NCBI GenBank assembly: GCA_026874595.1
Contig: CM049309.1
Coordinates: forward strand, 23,687,033-23,751,032
Direction of reading: 5' to 3'
DNA from: Sipunculus nudus
Taxonomy: Eukaryota > Annelida > Sipuncula > Golfingiida > Sipunculidae
Length of the DNA: 64,000 nucleotides
Shown one piece after another: positions 13,101 through 24,345 of the stretch. The notes below the pieces were generated by a model. The model ran no database searches, was not told the origin of the DNA, and saw nothing but the letters and a program-made list of their open reading frames with translations. Made by a program: the position numbers and the translations under genes. The stretch's first letter is position 1. Each line of letters begins with the position of its first letter.

Positions 13101-13782
13101 TGTAAATTCGCCAGATTTGCGATACTCGCTTTGAAGTCCGTTAAAGAGAAATCACCGTTACCTTTCTCAGAAACCGACAATCTACGCTTATAGACAATAT
13201 CTCTCAGCTGTCTAAAACTCTGATTCATGCAGACCTGCCCCTGGACTGCAGATGTCGTCAGGTCACATGAACTGGCGCGCTGACCGGGCACTTTTCGCGA
13301 ATTTCGTCTAAATCATGTCTTATATATGCTTGCCGACGTCACAAGTCCTGACCGTCTTATGGCAAATCACTACTGCTTATAATGCAGAGTGCCAATTATT
13401 ACATGAACCTCGATATTAACACGCATCCAAAGACAAAACCCTGGGGAAACCAAACTAAACAGGTGCAGATCCTTTGTAGTCTACAACAAACAGTCCTTAC
13501 TATAGAGACCGCCAAACAGAGACGGCTCCCACGGAATTAAACTGTACTGAAATTATTAAAATTAACATCAAATGAGACACGTTTGCTCTCTAACCAAAGT
13601 TCTCACGCCAATAGCTGAACATAATACTCAATATAAATGTACAGTAAGTTATCAAAACAATCATCTGGTTATACATCCTTTCTATTACTAAGACACATTC
13701 CCCTGGTGACAGCTGTAACATCAGCGTTTTATTTTATGGTTATATATCGTGTTCCTACACGATGATTTGGTTTTGATGAAAT
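10123..13782. other. No gene seen
   Basis: I find no recognisable coding exon here. Points to note: a poly-C tract near 10831-10845; a variant of a pyrimidine-rich phrase (ttttctccgggtcctccgg, 11380-11398); and a cluster of short related words around gcgtcca and cagctg at 11165-11250. Open frames at 11360-11647, 11891-12157 and 12312-12677 resemble no family I know. Confidence 0.35.
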
Positions 13783-14112
13783 AGGTGATGGTGAAATTTT
13801 GGTGCTTGTATTTCAGGGTCAAAAACAAAAAGATGCCATCTGAAAGGCAACAAAAGGGATCCACGAAACAAAGGTTAGGCAACTGCCGTGACAAATCTGA
13901 CTGCCCTCTCAATGGGAAATCCATTGTGTACCAAGCTGACGTCAACAGCAACGGTGGAGTTAATACGTACATTGGCATGACCGGGGGCCCCTTAAATCAA
14001 AGTTTCTATAACCACAGGAAATCCTTTAAACACAGGACTCACTCAAACGAAAAAGAGCTCGCAAGGCATATGTTGACCCTGAAAGACTAGCATCAAAATT
14101 TCACCATCACCT
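13783..14112 (+). mobile_element. Penelope-like GIY-YIG fragment within a 40-bp inverted repeat
   Basis: The open frame 13785-14090 has the features of the GIY-YIG endonuclease tail of Penelope-like retroelements: a Cys motif (CRDKSDCPLNGK), then IVYQADV as the GIY strand, TYIGMT as the YIG strand, and an HRKSF-type helix, ending before the usual C-terminal Cys/His region. The segment lies between near-perfect inverted arms, 13783-13822 and 14073-14112, with about 37 of 40 bases pairing and outer ends AGGTGATGGTGAAATTTTG. The stop codon of the frame lies in the right arm, so the inverted repeat has cut the protein short. No reverse transcriptase of the same element is adjacent. Confidence 0.65.
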
Positions 14113-14228
14113 GGTCTATAATCAAACAGTTAAACACATCCATTACCTTTTCAAATCGGTGCAGCTTTTGTTTGGCCGAGAAAGATGCAATCCTAAGCTT
14201 AAGCCAATAGAACTGTTCAGTAGGATGT

Positions 14229-15645
14229 GATTTAGTCTTATATGCAGACGACTCTGCTTTAATAGTGAGTGGGAGAGATCCTAAGGAGATAGAATGTAAA
14301 CTTTCACTTGAATTAGAGTCATTGTGTGTATGGTTGGAGGAAAATAGGCTTTCCATTCATCTGGGTAAAACTGAAAGTATTTTATTTGCATCCAGCCGAA
14401 GATTAAGAAAAAGAAACATGTTATCCATAAAATGTAACTCTGTGGACATTATCTCTAAAGAACATGTTAAATATCTAGGGGTAGTACTAGATCAGACCCT
14501 CTCTAGAAACATCATGGGCAACAGAGTTATAATAAATACTAGAATAAAATTTCTGTACAGGAAACATGCAAATTTGAATTTCAGGGAAAGAAAATTGTTA
14601 TGCTCTTCACTACTACAGGGAATTTTTTATTATGCTTGTAACACTTGTACCGGGGACTTCATAAAAAACTGAAGACTAGGCTTCAGACTGCTCAAAATTA
14701 AATGGTACGTTTTGTCAGAAATTCTTAAAATAGACAAAGCCTAAGAGTAAGTTACTTTAAAAAGCTGAAATGGTTGGATGTTTCACATAGGGTTGAATAT
14801 TTAACACTTTATCTAATGTGTAATACTCATGTTCATCATGATCCGGCATACCTTAGTGATATGGAACCTGTTAGACATTGTTATAACACACGAAGAAGTA
14901 ATCAAGCTTATGTTGTACCTCAAGTCAAAACTCAGGGTAAATATAGTTTTAAATTTAATGGAATAAAATTATGAAATGAATTGCCATATAGTATTAAAAC
15001 TTCAAACAGTAAGAGATTATTTATGAAGAACTGCAAAGACTACTTATTTAGGAAAATGAAGGAACTGGAAAATGGAATTTTTATTACATAATTATTAATC
15101 ATGGTCACTTTTTATCTTTGAATCTCTTAGTCACAGTGTTTAATAGATGTAACTCACAGTTACATGAATGTTTCTGTCACTCTGAGTTTTTTTTAGTTAT
15201 TCTGTAGTTATTTTTTTTTATTATGAACACTCAGTCGTTTTAAACTATACATATAACTATTATTATCACTGTAATTTTTAAAATATTGTAGTCAATAGTT
15301 TTTACATATATGTAACTGACTGACATATGTACATGTATAAGTGTTTCCATGTTCGATAGTCTTAGTCAGCACTTTGAAATCAACTAATATGATAAATTAT
15401 CTAAATTGTATGCATGGTCTGCCATCTTGTTAAATGTGTTTCAAGGTCCACTATGGAAATAAGTATACCTCACAAACGTAGGGTTACTTTTTAGTGCTCC
15501 TTTTTCATGGCTTTTAACACTTGCAGATTTTATGAATATAATTTTGATAGATATATGTATATTTTATATTTATCCTTTTTATTGTGATCTGTATGTGTTT
15601 GTTGTTGTGAATAAAATATATCAATCAAAAACTTGTTGAATAAAT
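14229..15645 (+). mobile_element. 5'-truncated non-LTR retrotransposon (LINE), Jockey/CR1-like
   Basis: The sequence begins abruptly at the catalytic box of a non-LTR reverse transcriptase (LYADDSALIVSG). It continues through the typical thumb-region phrases (LGKTESILFAS, VKYLGVVLD) and a C-terminal region that is broken by stops and frame changes between about 14670 and 15090. An AT-rich 3' tail follows to about 15645, with AATAAA-like signals near 15612 and 15640. Loss of the 5' end fits truncated target-primed reverse transcription. Placement in the Jockey/CR1 group is by resemblance only. The element is not functional. Confidence 0.75.
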
Positions 15646-15731
15646 GTTCTAAAATTGTATCCACCTCTCGCCATGGATCAATGGCACCCAACCGTGCGAA
15701 AATAAAATGATAAAGACAGACGCCGCAGCAG

Positions 15732-15786
15732 CTGAATTGCAGTTATCTGATGAGTCGATGAGGCGAAAACCGCGGTAGTGACTCAG
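15732..15786 (+). ncRNA. Hammerhead-ribozyme-like motif
   Basis: The conserved core can be laid out by eye. Box CTGATGA is at 15747-15753. Stem II is GTC/GGC (54-56 with 62-64) around the loop GATGA. GAAA is at 15765-15768. A very short palindromic stem III reads ACCGCGGT (69-76), and the cleavage triplet is GTA ending at 15777. Stem I pairs AGTTAT (41-46) with GTGACT (78-83), and an outer CTG/CAG helix (32-34 with 84-86) leaves an internal loop on the 5' side. One extra A follows GAAA compared with consensus, which could weaken or abolish activity. A minimal stem III and type I topology are known from hammerheads of Penelope-like elements and retrozymes. Confidence 0.5.
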
Positions 15787-16438
15787 ATCTATCTCATACC
15801 ATACCTAAGAATTATATATATATTCATATGCAAAGTGATTCAACGAGTTAATAGTGACCCACTTGACCCCTGGAACCTGTCTTGGTTAGCTACCGACAGC
15901 TGATCGATTACCCGATGCACACTTAAACAGCGACTGTCGAAATCAGTTCACTGCTTGCACTTGATCAATGGCCGTTTGAATCGCTCTCAGTTTCCTTACA
16001 CTTAGCCGGGAAAACCTGACTCGTTAGACACTGTTGTGACTCAGTCTTAGAGATGGTCTACAGGCTTATGTAATTAACTACTGGAGTCTTGGCATCAGGA
16101 TTTCGGCATCAGTTGAATGCCCGATCCGTTATGGAATATACAGTATACTCTCATGATTGGATAACCACCATGTGTACCTTCTATAGTTATATGAACATTT
16201 TTACTTTCTGCACACGGCATGAACAAAATATAAAATTGATATGCCTACTGAGTCGTGTTGTCATGGCAACATGACTTAATATTCGAAAATGAAAAGGAAT
16301 ATTTAATCAATTTTTTGTTATTAAGACAGATCAGAATTAAAAATCCCCGGTAAAAACATGAGTTTTTCTGATATAAACATTACTTTTACCCCACCACAGG
16401 ATATATACATGTTTTGTTGTCATTCGTATATAGGAATA

Positions 16439-16490
<52 letters not shown>

Positions 16491-16925
16491 CTCTGCAAAG
16501 TAAAGAGATCTCGTCCCCTGTGTTTATAAAGTGGAGGCCTAGAAGTCGTGCAGACAAGTGTACCTTTAAGCTTTTCTCTTAGAAAATCGTTATGTACGAA
16601 AAAGCAACATGTAAGAGCAGCTTGTATGTATCATACGCGGCATAAACAAACTGAAACTAAATTCCGCGACGGAAATACACCTATTTAATGATTATTTGAT
16701 CTAGTTATACAAGAACGTGAGATGAATACGTATCAAATAGCAAGCAGCACATGTAGAATATGGTATTCAGTTTAAGGCCATTGGATTTGTCTTATTGCTT
16801 AATGACCTCTCGTATTTCAAAGACCAACGTATCACCTTCAGGTAATTACAGGGTATCAGAGTCCCGCCAATGAGAGCCTGAGTACGTATATCAATATTAT
16901 AATGAGAGTTGTGGGTCGTGAGTGT
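15787..16925. other. Upstream region of the receptor gene; (TA)n tract
   Basis: A (TA)n microsatellite spans roughly 16441-16489. Otherwise this is AT-rich DNA with no recognisable exon. It ends at the probable promoter of the PstS/cyclase-like receptor gene. Confidence 0.5.
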
Positions 16926-16928
16926 CGC

Positions 16929-17010
16929 TTAAATAGAAAGACAGTGGGGCGAGCGACAGAACCTGCTAACATCACACCATTGACAACCAGCAAACATTAA
17001 CGACGGGAAT
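16929..17010 (+). promoter_or_regulatory. Probable core promoter and 5' leader of the receptor gene
   Basis: A TATA-like TTAAATAG at 16929-16936 lies about 75 bases upstream of the ATG at 17011. That leaves room for a start site and a short leader. The ATG context (gggaatATGG) is acceptable. This is inferred from position only. Confidence 0.4.
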
Positions 17011-17354
17011 ATGGAAGCCCAGATCGTTATCTTTATCATGAGTTCTACACTGCTGTATGCCTTTTTGTTAATACCGTCCATTTCTGGTCAGGGAAGTGTA
17101 GATACGGAATTGAATGGGGCTGGGGCGTCATTTCCTGCCGAGGTATATCTGACTTGGATGGCAGCTTACAAGGCAAAAAGAAGCCAGTTTGTCCAACTCG
17201 GCATGAAGTACGAAGCCAAAGGCAGTGGTAACGGGAAGGCTCGGATAAAGAACGAGGCCGGACCCCCGGTGGCATATGCTGGGTCCGATTCTCTACTGAA
17301 AGAGGAAGATTATACCCACTATCCTGATCTCCAGATGTTCCCCAGCATGGCAGG
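17011..17354 (+). CDS. PstS-like receptor with cyclase-homology domain, exon 1
   Basis: This exon encodes residues 1-114 and two bases of codon 115. A hydrophobic signal peptide covers about residues 1-27 (MSSTLLYAFLLIPSISG region). The first lobe of a PstS-type phosphate-binding protein follows: GAGASFP at 36-42, GSGNG at 71-75 and AGSDSLL at 90-96. These match the three N-terminal ligand loops of bacterial PstS (in E. coli, Thr10/Phe11, Ser38 and Asp56). The contact residues here would be Ser40/Phe41, Ser72 and Asp93. The coding part ends at a good donor (gg/gtgagt). Joining to the acceptor at 47482 restores FPSMAG-PLVLAYNLPG, which matches PstS across the junction. Predicted location is the plasma membrane with this part outside the cell. 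Confidence 0.85.
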
Positions 17355-17358
17355 GTGA

Positions 17359-18085
17359 GTCTGCCTAACTCCAAATATCTGAATGTTCTCTCTTGTGTCA
17401 TATTCAGGGGTTTCCGATATGTTATGGAGATCTTCTTCTTTATTTCATTTGTTGTTAACAGTTGTTGTTGTTTGGGGATATTAGTTTTCAGTTAACCATT
17501 ATTTTGTATTTTTCATAACGCTGAAGAAACTATTCGAGTTGCCATTTTCCTTCATCTACCTATATGTGTTGAGAAAAAAATAGTTTTTGGCCGAAAATTT
17601 AGTAATCTGTAAATAAAAGTAAATTAAAGTAGGATACACTAAGCAGGGCTTTATTTAGACAAATATGCAGAACTGTTGCTTGAAAGGACCGTGTTTCCAT
17701 CAAACAGCCTCTGGCGTATTTTATTGATTTCTAAAGGTATCAATGTCTCATAAATTAACAACAATTCCCTCAGGGTCTGAAACTGAAGCGTTCTAGGTCC
17801 TTAAATCTGATATCTCGCTCCATTGATTGTAACAACTTAACAACGTAAGGCAGTAGTATGGCAGTAGTTATTATGTCAACCTTGACATTTAGATTGTACA
17901 GAGATCTGATTGAGAAAATATTTCATTTTGTAGAAAATTACAAACTTATTCTTATAAATAAGAGATAAATATATATGCGCAAAATGGAGATAGTGAAAAG
18001 ATATATTTTTGAAAGTCTTTTTGAGGTAACAGAAAATTTGATAGGTCTTGACACTTCTATGGTATTATGGGCGGTGATATGATCA
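17359..18085. other. Intronic, nothing recognised
   Basis: AT-rich sequence just downstream of exon 1. I see no coding or repeat structure beyond short A/T runs. Confidence 0.35.
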
Positions 18086-18089
18086 CGCT

Positions 18090-18700
18090 GTATAATAATT
18101 CTTTAGATAACTTTGCAGAAAATCCCATTAAAGAATCCGTAAACTATGCTTTTAAAAATATGATAAAACAACTCAATTGTATGACATATTGAGAACATTT
18201 CATTGGGACAAAAAGTCATATACTTGGAAAAAGGAATAATCCATGGATTAGATGACGGCTTGACTGTATATATTCGGAAACGAAGTAGTGCTATTGAATT
18301 CAATAAATAGTGAGATATTTCCATATACAAAATCGGATCATTGTTTACTTTCCCTTGATAATGAGTGTGATAAGATTAAGCGCTGTTCAGGTTATTAATA
18401 ATGAATAACAGATATTTGAAAGATGAGGTGTATGTACACTTAATACAGGACTTGATATCCAGTACTGCTGAGGAATTGAAACATATGAATGACACTCAGC
18501 TCCTGTGGGATATCTGCGAAAATAAAGTTAAATATGCTACTTTAGAATTTTGTAAAATAAAGAGTGGAGAATATTATATTAAACTGTTTGAAACAGGAAA
18601 AAATAATAATGATGAAAAAGAAATTGGCTTTAAATTCAACAAAAATTTGGTCGAACAGATGACAAAAGCTTACACGAACTGGACGTTTACAGGAAATTAA
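18090..18700 (+). mobile_element. LINE fragment: endonuclease end and linker (L1/Tx1-like)
   Basis: The + strand keeps broken pieces of an apurinic-type endonuclease: a KSYTWK phrase near 18213, then SDHCLLSL near 18333, where the SDH motif closes the endonuclease fold. An open frame 18401-18700 follows, with a NNRYLKDEVYVHLIQDLI-type linker and a LLWDICENKVK helix, as found before the reverse transcriptase in L1/Tx1-like LINEs. Several stops interrupt the endonuclease part. Neither the N-terminus nor the reverse transcriptase is present, so this is a dead internal fragment. Confidence 0.6.
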
Positions 18701-19583
18701 GCTGAGAGGTGCCATTGTTCGATCTGGGATGCAAAACATAGAGATAGGGGAAATACCGAATAAATATTTTCTTTCACTCGAGAAGATCAGGAGTGCAGGA
18801 AATGCTTTATTCCTAAATAACACGCAGTTTGAAACTCACTATACCACGCGTCCCTTGTCGTACAAAGATGGTTGATTTAGTCCGCTTCATGAATAAGAAT
18901 CCCCTTCCCCCTAACACACACACACACAAACACAAACACCCCAACACATCCGTTCATACATTACTGGTATAGTTGAAATTCTGAGTTGATCACGAACACT
19001 AAACATTTGCTGATTATTTAATCATAACCGACTTGTTGTCAGCATCAATAGCCTTTTGAGGATTCAGTTTCTATTACAAACAATGGTATATCGGTCCCTT
19101 TGAAATACCTGCTAAATTGTAAATACTGGTCCCACAGACTCTTGACAGTCAAACTGTATTCATACCTGACCAAAGATAAATGACCGTGAAAAGAGTCAAT
19201 GAATATTGCAAATAGCGCGGCAAAAGAGGCATGAACATTCATTGATCGTGATATCATTCATCAGATTACATTCCTTCAGACAAATGGAGTGTCCTGTAAG
19301 AGAAAAACGCTAATGACGTGTAAAATCAACAACTCAATAAAGGATTCAGTTTAGTTGTTGTTGGGATTGCGACAATATCAATAATAAATTTAATAATTAA
19401 CTAATAACAAGGCGTCAAATTAGAATGTACGGTGGAAAACAGGATTTTCGATAATTGACAAATCAGGGGAAAAAGGAATTTAATGTTAAAATTGAAAAAT
19501 AAATAAATTATTTTTTGGATACAAGATGGTCTTTGTTCACACCCATAGCCATTCTAGTCAGCCAAAATAGGTTTAATTGTTAT
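18701..19583. other. Intronic, nothing recognised
   Basis: A CA-rich microsatellite-like stretch lies at 18910-18950. Otherwise no gene, TIR or RNA is apparent. Confidence 0.35.
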
Positions 19584-20127
19584 AAGCCCCTTTTCACAGG
19601 GGTGGCGATCTTTGAGAGATCGTTGAGCGATGAATAAATGGCCAGATATCTCTCAACGATCTTTCAATGATCTTCCAGTGCTCAAATTTTTGTCTCGGTC
19701 GACAATCTCTCAACGATTGCCATGACAAGCGATCTCTCGACGAACGCTCAAGGAGCGCTTAAGGTGCTCTTAAGGCGCGCTCAAGTTGCCCTCAACGATC
19801 TGATCGATCTCCCTTTGATCTCCCTGCATATGGTCACCATGAACGCCATGAGTGGCGACCAGTTTTGAACATGGACAAAATTTCCCCCGCGGGGTCGCCG
19901 TGGATTAAAAGCGCAGTCAGATCGTAAATCGATCGCTATCAGGTTCCCACCAGCGCAGTACCAGCTTCCTGACAGCGCAGGTCGATCGCCAGTAAACATG
20001 GTAGCATCGGTCTATCCTTTTTCGCTCCTGCTGCCTCCTTTTGGCCACTGCCAGCTGTTCTCGGAGCAGCATGATCTGTTGCCCTTGCAGACAGGCCAGT
20101 TGTAGCATGTAATTTCTGTCCATGCTG

Positions 20128-21048
20128 TGTTACGGAACCTTATATCAACAGATCACGTAGTCGTGACGAACATAAATTTTGTAATGGTAATGGAGATTAA
20201 TAAAAATCAGATTCTGTAAAACTAGGCAGCGTGAAATGTCTAGGGTTATGAATAAAGAAGTCAATGTTTTTTTGTTAACAAGTAATTATAATTTATTCTT
20301 AAAACAATCCTAACATTACAATACACTAATCAATACAATTACACAGTTTAACAACAGTACAACAGTAAATCATTACAAGTATATAAATAAAGTGTACAGT
20401 ACCTGGACACCACCACTGTCACAGCGACAAAAAGTCCTTTAAAGCATATAACCTAGATGAACAGCTCACACAAATCTTCTCAGAGAGTAACAGTCCGGTT
20501 CAATCACAAAATCAATTTGTTGTAATCTAAAAGTGAAGTTCTTGTTATAATCCCGAAAGCAAACTGAAGACTATATAAGATCCGTCACAAATTTAAAAGA
20601 AAATATAACTATAACTATAACTGCCGCACTTATCGGAAAAGGTCCACAAACTGACTTACACTCTTCTGTGTCCGCTGGAATATATCTCTCCTCTCTCCCG
20701 GCTCTAAAACACAGCCCCTTATTTATAACTTTTCACCTTAAGCCGAGAACGTTCCATTTCCAGAAGAATCTAAAGAACCTAACTTAATACACAGTACACA
20801 CGCGGCGCCGTATAAAAGAACAAACTAGAACAAAGGAACGCCGTGTTTCTACATGTCAGGGTTCACATGGCACAGATTAAACCGAGCGCTGTGTAGAGTT
20901 CACACGTGTTCCGCAAGCGGCCAGCTAGAACAAGGAACGCTGTAGCATAGCAACGCCGAGGGCTTGAGCCCAACTCGAATCAGAATGTCAACAGCGCACA
21001 AAAAAAGAGACATGTCAACAGCTCACAATAAAACAGACATCCGCAACA
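20128..21048 (-). mobile_element. Solo LTR, copy B
   Basis: This is a minus-strand copy of the LTR family at 676-1555. In + coordinates it begins TGTTACGGAACC and ends atccgcaaca. It shares the reverse of the AATAAA region near 20295, the long central block with the control of about 20400-20640, and the TATA block near 20725. Flanking 4-mers (gctg and ggtg) differ at one base. No internal retroviral genes are attached. Confidence 0.7.
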
Positions 21049-21439
21049 GGTGACATGTGAGGCTTAACCAAACTTTCTTACACTGGTCATGTTATGTGTA
21101 ATTGTCAACAATGGGGACCATGGCAACTACCGACTGCCAGTCTGAAGCAGCGCAGTAGCATCACCCAAGCGCGCAGTTCCGTCGTCTTGATCGCAGACGG
21201 AACGGGGGCCGGTTGCTGCGGGATCATCATGATCGCAGCCCTGTCGTGGACTGAGCTCTTCAGTGTGTAGTAGGGACCTCATGCGGACGTAAGGGGAACG
21301 CAGTTGGATCATAAACGACGGTGTAGCAGCGCCATACAACGTAGTATAACGGTATAAACAGTGGCGTACCTAAGGGGGGGCGGCAGGGGCGGTCCGCCCC
21401 GGGCGGCACATTTTGGGGGGCGGCATTTCAGGGGTATTT

Positions 21440-21965
21440 TGTCCCATATTCAAGTATTCCAGGAATTATAAACTAGACAGTGAAACCTACTAAATGATTA
21501 GAGAACAATTTGCACAATAAGGGGGGGGGGGGGCATTTCGGTGAATTAATATTATGCGCGACATAAGGAATTCCTCAAAAAGTACAAATTTAGCTTTTTT
21601 CCCATTTCAAGTATTTTAAGGATTATAAACTGGGCAGTTGAATCTACAAAATGATTAGCAAACGATTTGCACATTTTCTGGGGTAGCATTTCTGGAATTA
21701 AGTATAATGAGTGGCATAAGGAGTTCCTCAAAAATTACAAATTTAGCATTTTTGTCTCATTTTCAGTATTCCAGGGATTATAAACTGGACAGTGGAACCT
21801 ACAAAATGATTAGCGAACGATTTGTAAATTTGAGGGGAACGGCTTTCGGGGAATTAGTATAATGAGTGGTATAAGGAGTTCCTCAAAAAGTACAAATTTG
21901 GCCTTTTTGTCCTATTTTCAAGAATTTCAGGGATTATAAACTGGGCAGTGGAAACAACCAAATTA
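21440..21965. repeat. ~157-bp tandem repeat inside the hAT-like element
   Basis: The phrase ggattataaactgg(g/a)cagt recurs near 21461, 21616, 21773 and 21928. Each copy is followed by aaatgattag-like and aaggagttcctcaaaaa-like phrases. Spacing is about 155-157 bp. Confidence 0.8.
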
Positions 21966-22916
21966 TTAAAAGACGATCTCTAAAGAGGCAAGCTATACGC
22001 AAAAAGAAATACATATCTGTAGTTGTTCCTTGTTAGATCTGTATTAAGTATGAAGAATTTCCATTCTTGAACCCTTGAATTCCCGAAATTCCATGATATT
22101 TAACAGCCTGAAACAACCTGAAATGTCCCTTTTCCATGATTCTTCATGTTTTTACATCATGCAGTCTCGTTAACACTAACGTATTTACACTATCGTGTAT
22201 ATAATGAGTACTACCTTAATGCCTGTGTCTTTTGATTAACCAATATGACTTACATGATCTTTTATGTAACGTGAATAAAAACAAAAAAAAATTAACTATT
22301 TAGAAGTTATTTTGTCTTTAAAATATAATTCTATTATGAATCCCCTTGGCCGCTAAGCCACATGTTCAGTATACGTATTAAGTATCAGTTTTATCATTTG
22401 GAGTTCAACACTTAAATAAAGACATATTCACTTGTACTGTTATTTTTGTTATTAACAGTTTAATGATCCACTACCTACAGACAATTGTTGTATGTTGTGA
22501 CAAATCATTTGAAGTTAAATCATAATATATATTTAAATGATATCATGATTACTTGAAATTCATTGAAATACTTTATTGAATAACAAATAGTCATAAGTTC
22601 ATAAATAAAACCTCGCAGCGTGCTTAATCACTATAATTCTAAAATGAATTTGATGTAGTCTTGAATTAAAGTATGCTTTTATCGTTGAGGATATTTTAAT
22701 AAAACAGTTTGACTAAACATTGGATTTTTTATGTGAAAATATTAAACATGCCCTGCCTACATATATAGGCCTATAACTAATGAAATTACGTGTTTTTAGT
22801 AAAGAGTAAAGTGCCTTGCATGCAGCAGTAGCATTAATATCTCAATAGCTCTATTAAGTGTACCTGCTGTCATATGCGATAACAAGAGGTGGAATTTTAG
22901 ATGTGACAAGGTATAT

Positions 22917-23768
22917 GTATGCGTAGAGAATGGAATAACACTCACCAAATAATTTTTTTTTCCATGTTGAGTATAAAGTAATCAAGAATCGTGTTAACAT
23001 GAATGAAAAAAAGATAAATGTCCCACATTATATGTGTTTCCTGCAGTGTTATCTGTTTTTGGTTACAATTTATTTGTTTTATTCCTTTCTGATCACTTCA
23101 AAATGAAATATACTTGTTTGAACAAGTGGAAGTGAATTCATCCATATAACCTTGTTGTTCTCAGATACAAGCCTATAACAAGGACATTTGACATGATACG
23201 TTTTTAAATGTTATCCAGTTTTGTAATGTTTTGTTAGAGGGGCGGCAATTTCTAACACAGCCCCGGGCGGCAATTAGGCTAGGTACGCCGCTGGTCAAAG
23301 TCGCTGTTGTAACCGCTGTAATGTCAAGTAAAATAGTATGGTTTTGACCACCAGGTCTGGCGCAGGTCAAAGAATTGTAACCCTTTTGTATTTGTATGCG
23401 TAGAGAATGGAATAACACTCACCAAATAATTTTTTTTCCATGTTGAGTATAAAGTAATCAAGAATCGTGTTAACATGAATGAAAAAAGATAAATGTCCCA
23501 CATTATATGTGTTTCCTGCAGTGTAATTTGTTTTTGGTTACAATTTATTTGTTTTATTCCTTTCTGATCACTTCAAAATGAAATATACTTGTTTGAACAA
23601 GTGGCAGTGAATTCATCCATATAACCGTGTTGTTCTCAGATACAAGCCTATAACAAGGACATTTGACATGATATGTTTCTAAATGTTATCCAGGTTTGTA
23701 ATGTTTTGTTAGAGGGGCGGCAATTTCTAACACCGCCCCGGGCGGCAATGAGGCTAGGTACGCCACTG
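22917..23768. repeat. Duplicated right end of the hAT-like element
   Basis: Two ~375-bp copies (22917-23293 and 23394-23768) are nearly identical over their length, and both end in a hAT terminus (taggtacgccgctg and taggtacgccactg). The spacer of about 100 bp has a short resemblance to sequence near 32826-32900. Only the outer terminus is paired with the target duplication. Confidence 0.85.
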
Positions 23769-24345
23769 GGTATAAAACGGCCGAAAATTGCAGTTGTACA
23801 CGTCGTGCAAGCCTATTGACAGCGGCATAGCCGTCACATATGGACGGTTTTTCCAATGTTCATGGCGATCAACGTCGATCTGCTAGGTCGCCATGGTCGC
23901 CGTTAGGTCTCCTGCTCGTGTGATGGGGGCTTTAGTGATCTGTCCTGGTTTTTCAGTGATCTCTCCTGGTCGTATAAGATCTCTCGGCGATCTCGTATAT
24001 CGCTCAGTGATCTCTAGTGGTCGCACCTGATCTCTAAGCGATCTCGTATATCTCTCGGTGATCTCTATTGGTCACACAACGAGCGCTCAACCCACTCTCT
24101 ATATTCGCTCAAGGATGTTTCAATGAGCGCTCAATGATCGCCAAGGGTGCACAGGATTTCTATAGATCGTCATGAAAGTCGCCGAAAATTGAATTTTTGA
24201 TCACACAACGAGCACAAAAGTGTCTCCCAGACATTTGCGTAGAAACGGCCCTTTTCGAGGCCTTTAGGAGATCGTTGAGAGATCGGGCCAACTTATGATC
24301 GCTCAATGGTTACCCAACGATCTCCGTGTTGAGTAAAGGGGCTTT

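Larger units (their letters stand above)
21359..23768. mobile_element. Non-autonomous hAT-like transposon with 8-bp TSD
   Basis: The element has perfect 14-bp terminal inverted repeats, CAGTGGCGTACCTA on the left and its complement on the right. A perfect 8-bp target-site duplication (ggtataaa, 21351-21358 and 23769-23776) flanks it, as is typical of hAT transposons. No transposase-length open frame exists inside. Internal structure: a G/C-rich subterminal block, about 3.5 copies of a ~157-bp tandem repeat (21440-21960), AT-rich filler, and a duplicated right end (22917-23293 and 23394-23768) separated by about 100 bp. Confidence 0.85.
19584..24345. mobile_element. Foldback-like DNA element rich in GATC-centred inverted words
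   Basis: The outer edges read AAGCCCCTTTTCACAGGGG (from 19584) and, inverted, a segment ending gtaaaggggcttt (24345). Just inside each edge, and again at 23930-24080, the DNA is packed with variants of gatcgttgagagatc and gatctctcggcgatctcg, which can pair within and between arms. The centre holds a solo LTR (20128-21048) and a hAT-like element (21359-23768). Without these, about 1.4 kb remains. No transposase is visible. I could not identify a clean target-site duplication, so the exact ends and superfamily are open. Confidence 0.5.
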
